Shown piece after piece: positions 1 through 8,314 of a DNA stretch of 64,000 nt; position 1 is the stretch's first letter, and each line of letters starts with the position of its first letter. The DNA comes from Akkermansiaceae bacterium (GTDB taxonomy: Bacteria; Verrucomicrobiota; Verrucomicrobiia; Verrucomicrobiales; Akkermansiaceae): the NCBI GenBank assembly GCA_029253285.1, contig JAQWZU010000132.1, positions 1-64,000 of the forward strand. Reading direction: 5' to 3'. The position numbers and the translations under genes were made by a program. The notes below the pieces were generated by a model, which was not told the origin of the DNA, did no database searches, and saw nothing but the letters and a program-made list of their open reading frames with translations.

Positions 1-2
1 TA

Positions 3-90
<88 letters not shown>

Positions 91-156
91 GCGATGGGCG
101 GACGATTCTATGGATTCCCGGATTTGGCAAGACACAAATCAGCCGAAAGGTGACTT

Positions 157-642
157 TTAAAGCCCTCTGGTTTTTCGGAGATGCGCGATGATCCCGGCGG
201 AACCGTCTTCGATGAGATCCGCGACGAATTCGAATCCTTCGTCTCCTCCATAGTATGGGTCGGGAACTTCTGTTTCCTCGTGCTCGGCGCAAAAGTCAGT
301 GAAGCAGCGGACTCGCTTACGCTCATCGCCTGAGCGGGCCTGGGCGATGATATCGCGATAGTTGTCATCGTCCATGGTGAGAATGAGATCGAATCTGTCA
401 AAATCGGCGGGCACAAATTGACGGGCTCCACCAGTGACTTGGTAACCGCGATTGCGCATTGCTTTGGTCATGCGGGCATCGGGGCTCTTCCCAATGTGAT
501 AGCCAGCAGTTCCGGCGGAGTCGCAAGCAATGCGGTCAGATAGACCGGATTCCTCCAGCTGGTGGCGAAAGATATTTTCCCCGGCCGGCGAGCGACAAAT
601 ATTTCCAAGGCAGACGAAGAGAACGTGACAGAGTTGTTCCAT
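157..642 (-). CDS. low-molecular-weight protein tyrosine phosphatase
   Basis: A 161-residue cytoplasmic phosphatase of the LMW-PTP family, which removes phosphate from tyrosine through a phospho-cysteine intermediate. The P-loop C-x5-R is visible as CLGNICR at residues 11-17, and the general-acid aspartate lies in the DPYYGG segment near residue 128. I chose the ATG at 642 because it gives the family's usual length. A TTGTCA-N18-TAGCAT promoter-like pair ends five bases before this ATG, which also supports it. An upstream in-frame start at 687 would add 15 residues not typical of the family. The gene diverges from the ABC exporter genes at 705. In other bacteria such enzymes often control exopolysaccharide kinases, but no such kinase is visible here. 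Confidence 0.93.
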   Translation of the reverse strand: MEQLCHVLFVCLGNICRSPAGENIFRHQLEESGLSDRIACDSAGTAGYHIGKSPDARMTKAMRNRGYQVTGGARQFVPADFDRFDLILTMDDDNYRDIIAQARSGDERKRVRCFTDFCAEHEETEVPDPYYGGDEGFEFVADLIEDGSAGIIAHLRKTRGL

Positions 643-670
643 GAGCGATGCTAGGGTTGAGATCGTTACG

Positions 671-699
671 TTGACAAGGCGAAGCAATTTAGGAAATCT
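671..699 (+). promoter_or_regulatory. divergent promoter pair sharing one -35 element
   Basis: TTGACA (671-676) is followed after 17 bases by AAATCT (694-699), five bases before the ATG at 705. On the opposite strand the same bases read TTGTCA (677-672), followed after 18 bases by TAGCAT (653-648), five bases before the ATG at 642. Both predicted starts would fall on the start codons. This is pattern matching; the plus-strand -10 is weak. Confidence 0.45.
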
Positions 700-704
700 C
701 GTTC

Positions 705-1646
705 ATGAGCGAATACGTGGTAGATCTTTCCGGGATTCGAAAAACCTATAAGGGCGGAGTTGAGGCGCTGAAGGGTGTCAATTTGCAAGTCCCCAAAGGA
801 TGTATCTATGGATTGCTCGGGCCAAACGGTGCCGGGAAGAGCACTATGGTGAAGATTCTTACCACTTTAATTCGTTCGTCGGGGGGAACCGGGACGATGT
901 TGGGTCGGCCGATTGGTGATCGTCAGGTGCTCCGTCGGGTTGGCCTCTTACCGGAGCATGCGCAGTTTCCTGACTACCTCACCGGACGGCAGGTGATCGA
1001 ATTTTCCGCCGGCCTTCAGGACGTTCCCCAGCGCGAAACTAGGGAGCGGACAGACCGTTTGCTGGAACTTGTCCATATGAGTGCGGATCAGGGCCGAAAG
1101 ATTAAAACATACTCAAAAGGAATGAAGCAGCGCATTGGGATTGCCCAGGCCCTCGTGAATAATCCTGAGATTGTCTTTCTCGACGAACCTACTGATGGAG
1201 TGGATCCGGCGGGCCGGAAGGATTTCCGGGAGATTGTTAAAAAATTGCGCAAGGAAGGATGCACCGTGTTTATCAACACCCATATCCTATCTGAATTGGA
1301 GCCCATTGTGGATCGGGTCGCGATTATGTCGGGGGGAGAAATCCGGGGAGAGGGTGTGTTGGAAGATCTTCGTTCAAAAAAATCTGGATACTTGATTGGC
1401 TTTGAAGGTTCGCTTTCGTCTGCCACCCGCCAGCAATTTGAATCAGCTGGATTTTCTTGCGAAGCAGGTTCGGTATCAATTCCTTCCACCAAAGCCGAGG
1501 CGGCCCAGCCGGTGCTCGATCAGTTACGTGAAGAAAATCTTACCGTCACTCAAATGCATGTTGAGACCCAATCGCTGGAGGATCTCTTCATCGGAGTGGT
1601 CGATGGTACAGCCGATTCAAATTGTCCAACTCCTCCAAAAAATTAA
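705..1646 (+). CDS. ABC transporter ATP-binding protein
   Basis: A 313-residue ATPase of the CcmA/GldA/DrrA type that powers an ABC-2 exporter at the inner membrane. It shows Walker A GPNGAGKST at residues 39-47, an ABC signature variant (YSKGMKQRIG) near residue 135, and Walker B with FLDEPTDGVD near residue 155, followed by the switch histidine in NTHILSE. The C-terminal roughly 90 residues after the nucleotide-binding domain are typical of this subfamily. The partner permease starts three bases after the stop codon, so the two form one transcription unit. The substrate cannot be told from sequence. Confidence 0.93.
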   Translation: MSEYVVDLSGIRKTYKGGVEALKGVNLQVPKGCIYGLLGPNGAGKSTMVKILTTLIRSSGGTGTMLGRPIGDRQVLRRVGLLPEHAQFPDYLTGRQVIEFSAGLQDVPQRETRERTDRLLELVHMSADQGRKIKTYSKGMKQRIGIAQALVNNPEIVFLDEPTDGVDPAGRKDFREIVKKLRKEGCTVFINTHILSELEPIVDRVAIMSGGEIRGEGVLEDLRSKKSGYLIGFEGSLSSATRQQFESAGFSCEAGSVSIPSTKAEAAQPVLDQLREENLTVTQMHVETQSLEDLFIGVVDGTADSNCPTPPKN

Positions 1647-1648
1647 AG

Positions 1649-2701
1649 ATGAAACCATTTTGCACCATACTCCTTGAGTCCTTCCGGGGTTTGAAATCAC
1701 AATTGATCTTTTGGATCACCTTGGGTCTTTCCTTCTTTGTTGCATTGATTTTCTTGTCGATTGGGTTCGATGACAAAGGTCCAACTTTTTTCTTTGGGAT
1801 GACCGGATACGCGAATGAATCCCTTGGAGCAAATGGCCTCGCACGCTCCTATTTCTACAAGGAGATTTTCAGTTTTTGGATCGCGGGAGTCTGGTTGACC
1901 TGGATTGCGACAATCTTAGCTCTGGTTTCTTGCGCGCCAATTCTTCCCAACACCATGACGGAGGGCGGTGCTGGAATGGTGATGACAAAGGGCGTGTCGC
2001 GCCTCGAGATTTTCGCAGCCAAGCTTGTTGGCAGCCTCTTCTTTGTTTTAATTCAAGTTGGTCTATTTGTCCTCATCGTTTTTGTGGCCTTCAAGTGGCG
2101 CTTGGGGGAATGGCATCCCCAATTATTTTGGTATATCCCTGCGGTTCTACTTATATTTACGAGCCTTTATTCTTTTCTGGTCCTTATCGCTGTGAAAACC
2201 AGGTCGGTGCTAACGGCACTCCTTTTAACATTCTTGATCTGGGGTGTTTCCGGATTGCTCGGGCGAGTTGAAGAAGGAATGAGGGGGATGATTGTGATCA
2301 CTGAAAATGGATATTTTAATGATTTTCATGCCGAGGAGAAGATTGCCGAAACAGATTCGGAAGAATCTCTCGAAGGCGAAGACGCTCCCATTGAGATCAA
2401 GGAGAAATTAAATTCCAAACCAGATGAAGACCTAGTGAAGTGGCACGGAATCGTAAAAACGATCCATAGTTTCCTTCCCAAAAATGGCCCGGTGATGGAC
2501 GAAGCGAAAAGGAAGTTTCTCTTGGCGGATTTGGAAAAGCTCTCGCTCGATCCTAAGAACAAAGAGGATCCAGAAATTCAGATGCAGAGAGACAGCGTCG
2601 ATCACGGCAACTCCTCATTTTACACCATTTGGAGCTCCGTCCTTTTTGCTGCTGTCATGTTTTCCCTCGCTGCTGTTTCCTTTTGCCGCCGGGACTACTG
2701 A
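1649..2701 (+). CDS. ABC-2 type transporter permease
   Basis: A 350-residue inner-membrane protein and the presumed channel partner of the ATPase immediately upstream. I count about six hydrophobic segments: one near residues 17-37, four between roughly 75 and 205, and one at the extreme C-terminus. An unusual charged block of about 100 residues, rich in Glu, Asp and Lys, lies before the last segment and may be an extracytoplasmic domain. The ATG at 1649 directly follows the ATPase stop. The last 87 bases overlap the 3' end of the convergent FGE-like gene. Confidence 0.88.
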   Translation: MKPFCTILLESFRGLKSQLIFWITLGLSFFVALIFLSIGFDDKGPTFFFGMTGYANESLGANGLARSYFYKEIFSFWIAGVWLTWIATILALVSCAPILPNTMTEGGAGMVMTKGVSRLEIFAAKLVGSLFFVLIQVGLFVLIVFVAFKWRLGEWHPQLFWYIPAVLLIFTSLYSFLVLIAVKTRSVLTALLLTFLIWGVSGLLGRVEEGMRGMIVITENGYFNDFHAEEKIAETDSEESLEGEDAPIEIKEKLNSKPDEDLVKWHGIVKTIHSFLPKNGPVMDEAKRKFLLADLEKLSLDPKNKEDPEIQMQRDSVDHGNSSFYTIWSSVLFAAVMFSLAAVSFCRRDY

Positions 2702-3742
2702 TTTGGCGCAACGGAAGCCGGTGTGATTGGCGGGTGCGAGCGATTCGGAGTAGTGACGTGCGCCGGGTCGGTAGCGCAGGCAGTAGGTGTCGTGGCAGAG
2801 GAAGGACCCACCTCGGGTCACGTGAAGAAGCGAGAGGGGATGCTGGTCTTTTAACTCGGTGGGGACATCCCAGTTCCCTCGGTTCATGAACCAACCGATC
2901 ATGGGTTGACTGACGCCGCTTTTCGGTCCTTTCGGGTTGGCGGTAGGATTTTTGATGAAGTCTTTGTAGGTATCGGGTCGGTAGTAATCGGAGCAATGCT
3001 CCCAGACATTTCCGGCCATATCATAGAGACCAAAAGAATTTGGAGGGTATGATTTGATTGGCGCCGCTCCGGCGAAACCGTCTTTCGCCGTGTCGTAGTG
3101 GGGAAACTCTCCGGTGAACATGTTGGCGAGAAAAGTTTTTCCGTCGGGGAGTTTCTCATTTCCCCAAACATAAAGTTGTCCCTCTTTGCCACCCCGAGCG
3201 GCAAGTTCCCATTCGGACTCGGTCGGAAGTCTCTTGCCGGCCCACTTGGCGTAGGCATTGGCATCCTCCCAGGTGACACATACGACGGGATAGTTTTCTC
3301 TCCCTTTGAGATCTGAATCGCGGCCGAGAGGATGTTTCCAGGAGCCTCCTTCGACAAATTTCCACCACTGCCATTCCGCTCCCTGGGCCTGTAATTTTAC
3401 TGCGCTTGGTGGTCCGGAAAAAATCAAGGCGCCGGGGCGCAGGGCTTCGGGGGGAGCCATGGGGAAATCTTTTTTGCTCCAACCGCGTTCGGCTTGGGTG
3501 ATGTATCCAGTGGCTTCGACGAACTTTTGGAATTGGGCATTCGTGACCTCGTGGGTCTCGATGTAGAAATCCGACACGGTAACTTTGTGCGCAGGCTGCT
3601 CTTCGGTAATTGGAGGGAATCCGGGGGCCCCTTTGGCAGTGCCCCGAAGATAGGTGGTTCCCTTGATGAGCACCATTCCCTCTGGGGCTTTTTCGGCGAA
3701 AAGGAGTCCGGGCAGGGCGGTTAAAAGAATGAGTCGTTTCAT
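2615..3742 (-). CDS. secreted formylglycine-generating-enzyme (FGE/SUMF1) family protein
   Basis: A 375-residue protein with a signal peptide (hydrophobic residues 4-16, cleavage likely after LLFA) and a full FGE-sulfatase domain. The family converts an active-site cysteine of sulfatases to formylglycine. The C-terminal signature GGSFLCHDTYCLRYR keeps both cysteines that align with the two catalytic cysteines of human SUMF1 (C336 and C341), and the domain ends with GFRCAKS. Many family members lack these cysteines and are not true FGEs, so this copy could be active. No sulfatase gene lies in the window. The last 28 or so residues are a Lys/Ser-rich tail encoded antisense to the permease gene. 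Confidence 0.92.
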   Translation of the reverse strand: MKRLILLTALPGLLFAEKAPEGMVLIKGTTYLRGTAKGAPGFPPITEEQPAHKVTVSDFYIETHEVTNAQFQKFVEATGYITQAERGWSKKDFPMAPPEALRPGALIFSGPPSAVKLQAQGAEWQWWKFVEGGSWKHPLGRDSDLKGRENYPVVCVTWEDANAYAKWAGKRLPTESEWELAARGGKEGQLYVWGNEKLPDGKTFLANMFTGEFPHYDTAKDGFAGAAPIKSYPPNSFGLYDMAGNVWEHCSDYYRPDTYKDFIKNPTANPKGPKSGVSQPMIGWFMNRGNWDVPTELKDQHPLSLLHVTRGGSFLCHDTYCLRYRPGARHYSESLAPANHTGFRCAKSVVPAAKGNSSEGKHDSSKKDGAPNGVK

Positions 3743-3749
3743 GAATCGC

Positions 3750-3777
3750 TTGGTTTCTGGAAGAAGACACCTTAACT
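3750..3777 (+). promoter_or_regulatory. candidate hisA promoter
   Basis: TTGGTT (3750-3755), 16 bases, then TTAACT (3772-3777), six bases before the ATG at 3784. It is weak as single boxes but shares the exact spacing seen in front of several other genes here. Confidence 0.3.
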
Positions 3778-3783
3778 ACGTCC

Positions 3784-4557
3784 ATGGCCATGACGAAGTT
3801 TCGCCCATGTATCGATCTCCACGAGGGAATGGTCAAACAAATCGTGGGCGGCACTCTGAGCGACGAGGGCGCTGAAGAGAATTTCGTCTCAGAGAATTCA
3901 CCTTCGTGGTATGCCGAAAAATTCCGCGAGAGTGATCTCAATGGAGGCCACGTCATTCAACTGGGACCGGGAAATCTCGATGCAGCACGGGAAGCACTGG
4001 CGGCCTGGCCGGGAGGCTTGCAACTGGGTGGCGGGGTGTCTTTGGAGAATGCGGGAGAGTGGATCGAGGCTGGGGCGAGTCAGATCATTGTTACCTCGTG
4101 GCTTTTTGACCAGGATGGCAATTTCCTCCGGGACCGTCTCAAAGCCCTCGCTGAGGAGATCGGCAGGGAGAAAATAGTCGTCGATTTGAGCTGCCGCCAA
4201 GTCGCCGATGGCTGGAAGGTTGCGATGAATCGTTGGCAGACCATTACCGAAATGGTGATTGATTTGGATATCATCGATCACCTCTCCCAATACTGCGCAG
4301 AGTTTCTCATTCACGCCGCCGATGTCGAAGGACAATGTTCCGGAGTGGATGTCCCTCTGGTGGAGCTTCTCGGGCAGTGGACCGGTTGCCCCATCACCTA
4401 TGCGGGGGGAGTTCGCGGTCTCGAGGATTTGAAGCTGATCAATGAAGCGAGCGCAGGGCACCTCGATGCCACTGTTGGGAGTGCACTCGATCTCTTTGGT
4501 GGTTCCGGGGTGACTTACGACGAGCTTCTTGCCTGGAATAGGCAATCTTCCGGTTAG
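3784..4557 (+). CDS. hisA: ProFAR isomerase, eukaryotic-type HisA
   Basis: A 257-residue TIM-barrel enzyme for the fourth step of histidine synthesis, the Amadori rearrangement of the phosphoribosylformimino-AICAR ribonucleotide. The N-terminus FRPCIDLHEGMVKQIVGGTL matches the pattern of fungal and plant HIS6 (CIDLH..xVKQIVGGTL) and not the usual bacterial HisA start. The first catalytic aspartate is in CIDLH, a second phosphate-binding element is IIVTSWLF, and TYAGGVR lies near the C-terminus. No other his genes are adjacent. A second ATG six bases downstream could also serve as the start. Confidence 0.9.
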   Translation: MAMTKFRPCIDLHEGMVKQIVGGTLSDEGAEENFVSENSPSWYAEKFRESDLNGGHVIQLGPGNLDAAREALAAWPGGLQLGGGVSLENAGEWIEAGASQIIVTSWLFDQDGNFLRDRLKALAEEIGREKIVVDLSCRQVADGWKVAMNRWQTITEMVIDLDIIDHLSQYCAEFLIHAADVEGQCSGVDVPLVELLGQWTGCPITYAGGVRGLEDLKLINEASAGHLDATVGSALDLFGGSGVTYDELLAWNRQSSG

Positions 4558-4610
4558 CGTGACTTTCAGTTGGCGGGATGGAATCTAGGAGGTTAACCTA
4601 ACCACTCGGT

Positions 4611-6011
4611 ATGAAACTAAAGTTTTGTGGAGCAGCAGGAACGACGACAGGGTCGCAGCATCTTTTGGAGGTCAATGGTCAGCGGATCCTTTTGGATTGT
4701 GGTCTTTATCAAGGACGGCGAAAGGATGCCCACGAGGTGAATTGTTGTTTTCCTCACTTTGACCCGAAAACCATCGATCAGGCGGTGCTTTCCCACGCGC
4801 ATATCGATCACAGTGGCAACCTGCCTAATCTCTCCAGCAAAGGGTTCGAAGGGAATATCTACGCCACCTTCGCCACCCGGGACCTCTGCTCGGTGATGTT
4901 GGCTGATTCGGCGAGGATTCAAAAGTCCGATGCCGAGTGGTTAAATAAGCACCGTCTGAAAGACGGGCTGCCACCGATCGAGCCGCTGTATACGCCGGTT
5001 GATGCTGAGCTTTGCCTCAGGCAATTTGTGAATGTGGGCTACAATCGAAAGCTCATGATCGCAAAAGGTGTCGAGCTCACCTTCATCGATGCCGGGCACA
5101 TTCTCGGAAGCGCGCAGGTGATCCTTGATATTGAAGATGAAGACGATGGTCAAAAAAAGCGTCTTCTGTTTTCTGGAGATGTAGGCAGGGGAGGTAACGA
5201 TCTTTTGCGTGATCCAGTGGCTGCCGAAGGGGTCGATTATCTGATTATGGAAAGCACCTACGGAGGTCGGGAACATGAATTGGGAACCGGAGCTGATGAC
5301 CGGGTGGCTGAGGTCTTGCAAGATGCCCTGAAAAAAGGCGGGAAGGTGATTATTCCGGCTTTCGCGGTCGAGCGAACCCAGCAGCTTCTTTATGTTCTTC
5401 ATCAATTGTTTGAGAACGGAACCATTCCTGAAGTGCCTGTCTTTGTTGATAGTCCGTTGGCCGTCAATGCTACTGAAATTTTCCGTTTGCACCCCGAGTG
5501 CTTCAACGAGGAAGTTTATGATACTTTGTTTGAACGGAGTAATCCTTTTGGATTCGAGGGCTTGACCTTGATTCGCTCGGTCAGCAAGTCAAAGGAGCTC
5601 AATGCCGATAGTGGCCAGGCTATTATTATTTCTGCTTCCGGAATGTGTGAGGCCGGAAGGATTCTTCATCACCTCAAGAACGGAATCGAAGACCCCAAAA
5701 ACACCATTCTCTTTGTAGGGTACTGCGCGCAGAACACCCTTGGTTATCGGATCCGCTCGGGAGACGAGACCGTGAAAATCTTCGGTAAGGAGTATACGCT
5801 CCGCGCCAAGGTCGAGATCATGGATTCCTTCTCCGGTCACGCTGATCATTCCGAGCTCATGGAATACTTCGACGCAATCAAAGGTCCCAAGAAAAAGGTT
5901 TGGCTGGTCCACGGTGAAGAGGACCGCTCTCTGGCTCTCTGCGAAGCCCTCCAGGCCGTTCATGATGGTGAGGTGAGTGTTGCCACGCTTGATGCGGAGG
6001 TGGAATTTTAG
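4611..6011 (+). CDS. metallo-beta-lactamase/beta-CASP family RNase-like protein
   Basis: A 466-residue cytoplasmic metallo-hydrolase resembling the CPSF73/Ysh1-type RNA-processing family. The two-zinc motif HAHIDHSG is at residues 62-69. Further motifs are a histidine in DAGHILGSA, an aspartate in FSGDVGRGG, a beta-CASP domain with SASGMCEAGR, and a C-terminal RNA-specificity region with SFSGHADHSEL. Family members are endo- or exoribonucleases; the substrate here is unknown. The gene stands alone, with 50-80 base gaps on both sides. Confidence 0.9.
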   Translation: MKLKFCGAAGTTTGSQHLLEVNGQRILLDCGLYQGRRKDAHEVNCCFPHFDPKTIDQAVLSHAHIDHSGNLPNLSSKGFEGNIYATFATRDLCSVMLADSARIQKSDAEWLNKHRLKDGLPPIEPLYTPVDAELCLRQFVNVGYNRKLMIAKGVELTFIDAGHILGSAQVILDIEDEDDGQKKRLLFSGDVGRGGNDLLRDPVAAEGVDYLIMESTYGGREHELGTGADDRVAEVLQDALKKGGKVIIPAFAVERTQQLLYVLHQLFENGTIPEVPVFVDSPLAVNATEIFRLHPECFNEEVYDTLFERSNPFGFEGLTLIRSVSKSKELNADSGQAIIISASGMCEAGRILHHLKNGIEDPKNTILFVGYCAQNTLGYRIRSGDETVKIFGKEYTLRAKVEIMDSFSGHADHSELMEYFDAIKGPKKKVWLVHGEEDRSLALCEALQAVHDGEVSVATLDAEVEF

Positions 6012-6091
6012 TGGTGGAACTGCACACATGTTCCTGGAAATGCCATCGTGTTTGTAGGGCGTTGAATTTTTTTCAAGGAACACATTGAACA

Positions 6092-6706
6092 ATGATTGGA
6101 CTAGAAGAAGGGGATATTAGTTGGGAGTTGGTTCTTGCATCAGGTTCACCCAGACGGCGGGATTTGTTGCGGGAGGCAGGATTGAGTTTCCAAATTAATT
6201 CACCGGATGTGGAGGAGCTGAAGCCGGGAGCTGAGCCGCCGCGTCAACTTTGTTTGAGTAATGCGGAGCTGAAAGCGAATGCTGTTGCCCGACAGGATCC
6301 GTTTTCTACGATCATTGCTGCTGACACCATCGTCACGCTGGGAGGGAGGGTTTTTGGTAAGCCGGTGGACCTGGAAGAGGCGGCGGGTAATCTACGAATG
6401 CTTCGAGGGCGGGTCCATGAGGTCATGACCGGAGTGGTGATTTATCACGACGCCGTGATGTCAAAATTCGTGGACACCTCTTATGTGAAATTTCGAAATT
6501 TCTCCGATGAGGTCATCGAGGAATACCTCTCGAAAGTCCCGGTGCTCGATAAGGCGGGTGGCTATGCCATCCAAGATCACGGCGATCTTTTGGTAGAGAA
6601 AATTGAGGGGGATTACGACAATATCGTCGGCCTGCCGGTTTCCTTGGTTCTCGACCAATTGGCTAAGATTGGTTTCCCTACTCCTACATCACCGAAAGTG
6701 AAATGA
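6092..6706 (+). CDS. maf: Maf family nucleoside triphosphate pyrophosphatase
   Basis: A 204-residue housecleaning pyrophosphatase that hydrolyses non-canonical or excess nucleoside triphosphates (dTTP/UTP/m7GTP class). It shows the N-terminal ASGSPRRRDLL motif at about residues 15-25, the catalytic aspartate in IAADTIV, and DKAGGYAIQ near residue 150. The stop overlaps the start of the following kinase gene by four bases (ATGA), so the two are translationally coupled. The first ten residues (MIGLEEGDIS) precede the conserved domain and may be a short extension. Confidence 0.93.
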   Translation: MIGLEEGDISWELVLASGSPRRRDLLREAGLSFQINSPDVEELKPGAEPPRQLCLSNAELKANAVARQDPFSTIIAADTIVTLGGRVFGKPVDLEEAAGNLRMLRGRVHEVMTGVVIYHDAVMSKFVDTSYVKFRNFSDEVIEEYLSKVPVLDKAGGYAIQDHGDLLVEKIEGDYDNIVGLPVSLVLDQLAKIGFPTPTSPKVK

Positions 6707-7653
6707 CTGACGACGATCTTCCACCCCGTTATCCACTCATCTTGAATCCCAAGGCCAAGAGTGAGAAAGGGCGTCGTGCGCTGAAGTTCATCATGGCGAA
6801 TGCCACCCGCTTCACCATATATGCGACTCGAAGTCGCGAAGAGGCCATTGAATTATCCCGGAAGTTTGCAGATGAGGGCGAAGAGCTGGTGATCGCGGCT
6901 GGGGGAGATGGCTCCTTGAATGCGGTGATTGAAGGTCTGGCAGGCTCGAAAACTGCGTTGGGAGTTTTTCCAACCGGGACGATGAATGTTTTTGCGAGAG
7001 AGATGGGAGTCCCGATTGCCAGGCTCGATCAGGCGATGGATATTATCGATAAGGGGCATCGCGAATCGGTGGATCTTTTCACGATGAATGGCGCGCCTTT
7101 CGTGCAAATGGCAGGCGTTGGTTTTGATGCCCAGGTCATAGAACAAACGACCTGGGAGAGTAAGAAAAGATTGGGGCCTTTGGCATACATGTTGACGACG
7201 GCCAAACTACTTAAGAGCAAACCACCCCGGGTGAATGTGGTGTGTGATGATGGTAGAGCGTTTCAGGGAGTGGCGATGTTTGTCGGGAACGGCGCTCTCT
7301 ACGGTGGACAGTTCCCGCTCTTCCGTCGCGCTAATAATTCGGATCAACTTCTCGATGTCGTGATTTTCAAAGAGTCGGGATATCAGTTTGTAAGAGACAC
7401 CTTGCGAGGCCTGGCTAAAGGAGGGATCGATCCGCAATCGCCCGGCGATAGTGTGGAATATATTCAAGCGGCCGGCTTAAAGGTGAGTTGTGAGGAAAGT
7501 GTTCCGGTTGAGGTGGATGGGGAGTTTTGGGGGAGGTCCAAAGAGATCGAATTTGCTTCGCTCGGGAGCAAGCTGGAGGTTCTCGCTCCGCAGGAGGTGA
7601 AGGAAAGTCGTTGGTATGCCCTCTTGCGAACTCTAAATCCATGGACACACTAA
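6703..7653 (+). CDS. diacylglycerol kinase-family lipid kinase
   Basis: A 316-residue soluble lipid kinase of the DagK/YegS type, expected to phosphorylate diacylglycerol or a related lipid at the membrane. The N-terminus carries NPKAKSEKG, the nucleotide-binding AAGGDGSLNAVIEG lies near residues 66-79, and PTGTMNVFAR follows. The beta-sandwich C-terminal half (VPVEVDGE region) is typical. It overlaps maf by four bases. The bacterial role is usually lipid recycling; the exact substrate is not readable from sequence. Confidence 0.92.
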   Translation: MTDDDLPPRYPLILNPKAKSEKGRRALKFIMANATRFTIYATRSREEAIELSRKFADEGEELVIAAGGDGSLNAVIEGLAGSKTALGVFPTGTMNVFAREMGVPIARLDQAMDIIDKGHRESVDLFTMNGAPFVQMAGVGFDAQVIEQTTWESKKRLGPLAYMLTTAKLLKSKPPRVNVVCDDGRAFQGVAMFVGNGALYGGQFPLFRRANNSDQLLDVVIFKESGYQFVRDTLRGLAKGGIDPQSPGDSVEYIQAAGLKVSCEESVPVEVDGEFWGRSKEIEFASLGSKLEVLAPQEVKESRWYALLRTLNPWTH

Positions 7654-7684
7654 GATTGGCGCCATTGAAGGCGTTTCTTTTGTT

Positions 7685-8314
7685 GTGAACTACAAACCCT
7701 ATCTCATCATCACGCCGGAGTTGATTCGTCGGGCGAATCGTCGGTGTGTAGGAAGGATGTTGCTTTTCGCAGTAGGATCATTGTCGGTATTTTTGGTGTT
7801 GTTTTTGTTCGGGTGGATTCTCATTGGCCTCTTCACACCAAACCGTCCGCTAACCACGAATATTGTTTTGAGGGCGCTCGCGATCGCGCTCACTTTTTTC
7901 TATCTGGGAATCCGGTATCTTCGTCGTCACGGACCACGAAATTGGGAGCGTATTGCGCAGAAGTCGGAGGTCCGGAGTGGTATGCGGATCGCCAGTCGGG
8001 GCGACTTTTACTATGTGCAAATGGGCGAGGCTGTTCTGGGCATAATGCTGGCTGGTCCCGATTGGATGGGCCGAATTCGAGAAGAGTTTGGTAATTTGGT
8101 TCCGGCTACACTTGAAAAGGCGAAATCATTAGAGGTTCTCCGACAAAACTTGGCCGCCCGTGAAGGTTGGGTTCCTCTGAAACATTTTGAGAGTCATCAG
8201 GACGAGATCGAGGAACTGGTTGCGTTGGAAATGATTTCGATTCGTGAAATTATGACCGAGTGGCACTTACACGTGACCCTGCAAGGCACGGTGAATCGTA
8301 ACGAATCTACTTAG
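7685..8314 (+). CDS. hypothetical membrane protein
   Basis: A 209-residue protein I do not recognise. It starts with GTG, has two hydrophobic segments (about residues 27-49 and 60-77), then a basic stretch and a soluble C-terminal domain of about 120 residues with no known motif. It follows the lipid kinase by 31 bases and may belong to the same operon. Its last eight bases overlap the 3' end of the convergent recombinase gene. No signal peptide is evident; the C-terminal domain is probably cytoplasmic. Confidence 0.75.
   Translation: MNYKPYLIITPELIRRANRRCVGRMLLFAVGSLSVFLVLFLFGWILIGLFTPNRPLTTNIVLRALAIALTFFYLGIRYLRRHGPRNWERIAQKSEVRSGMRIASRGDFYYVQMGEAVLGIMLAGPDWMGRIREEFGNLVPATLEKAKSLEVLRQNLAAREGWVPLKHFESHQDEIEELVALEMISIREIMTEWHLHVTLQGTVNRNEST

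Noticed and set aside
4587-4592. AGGAGG upstream of the beta-CASP gene as a ribosome binding site
   Set aside because: It is 18 bases from the ATG at 4611, beyond functional spacing, and is part of a GGTTAACC palindrome.
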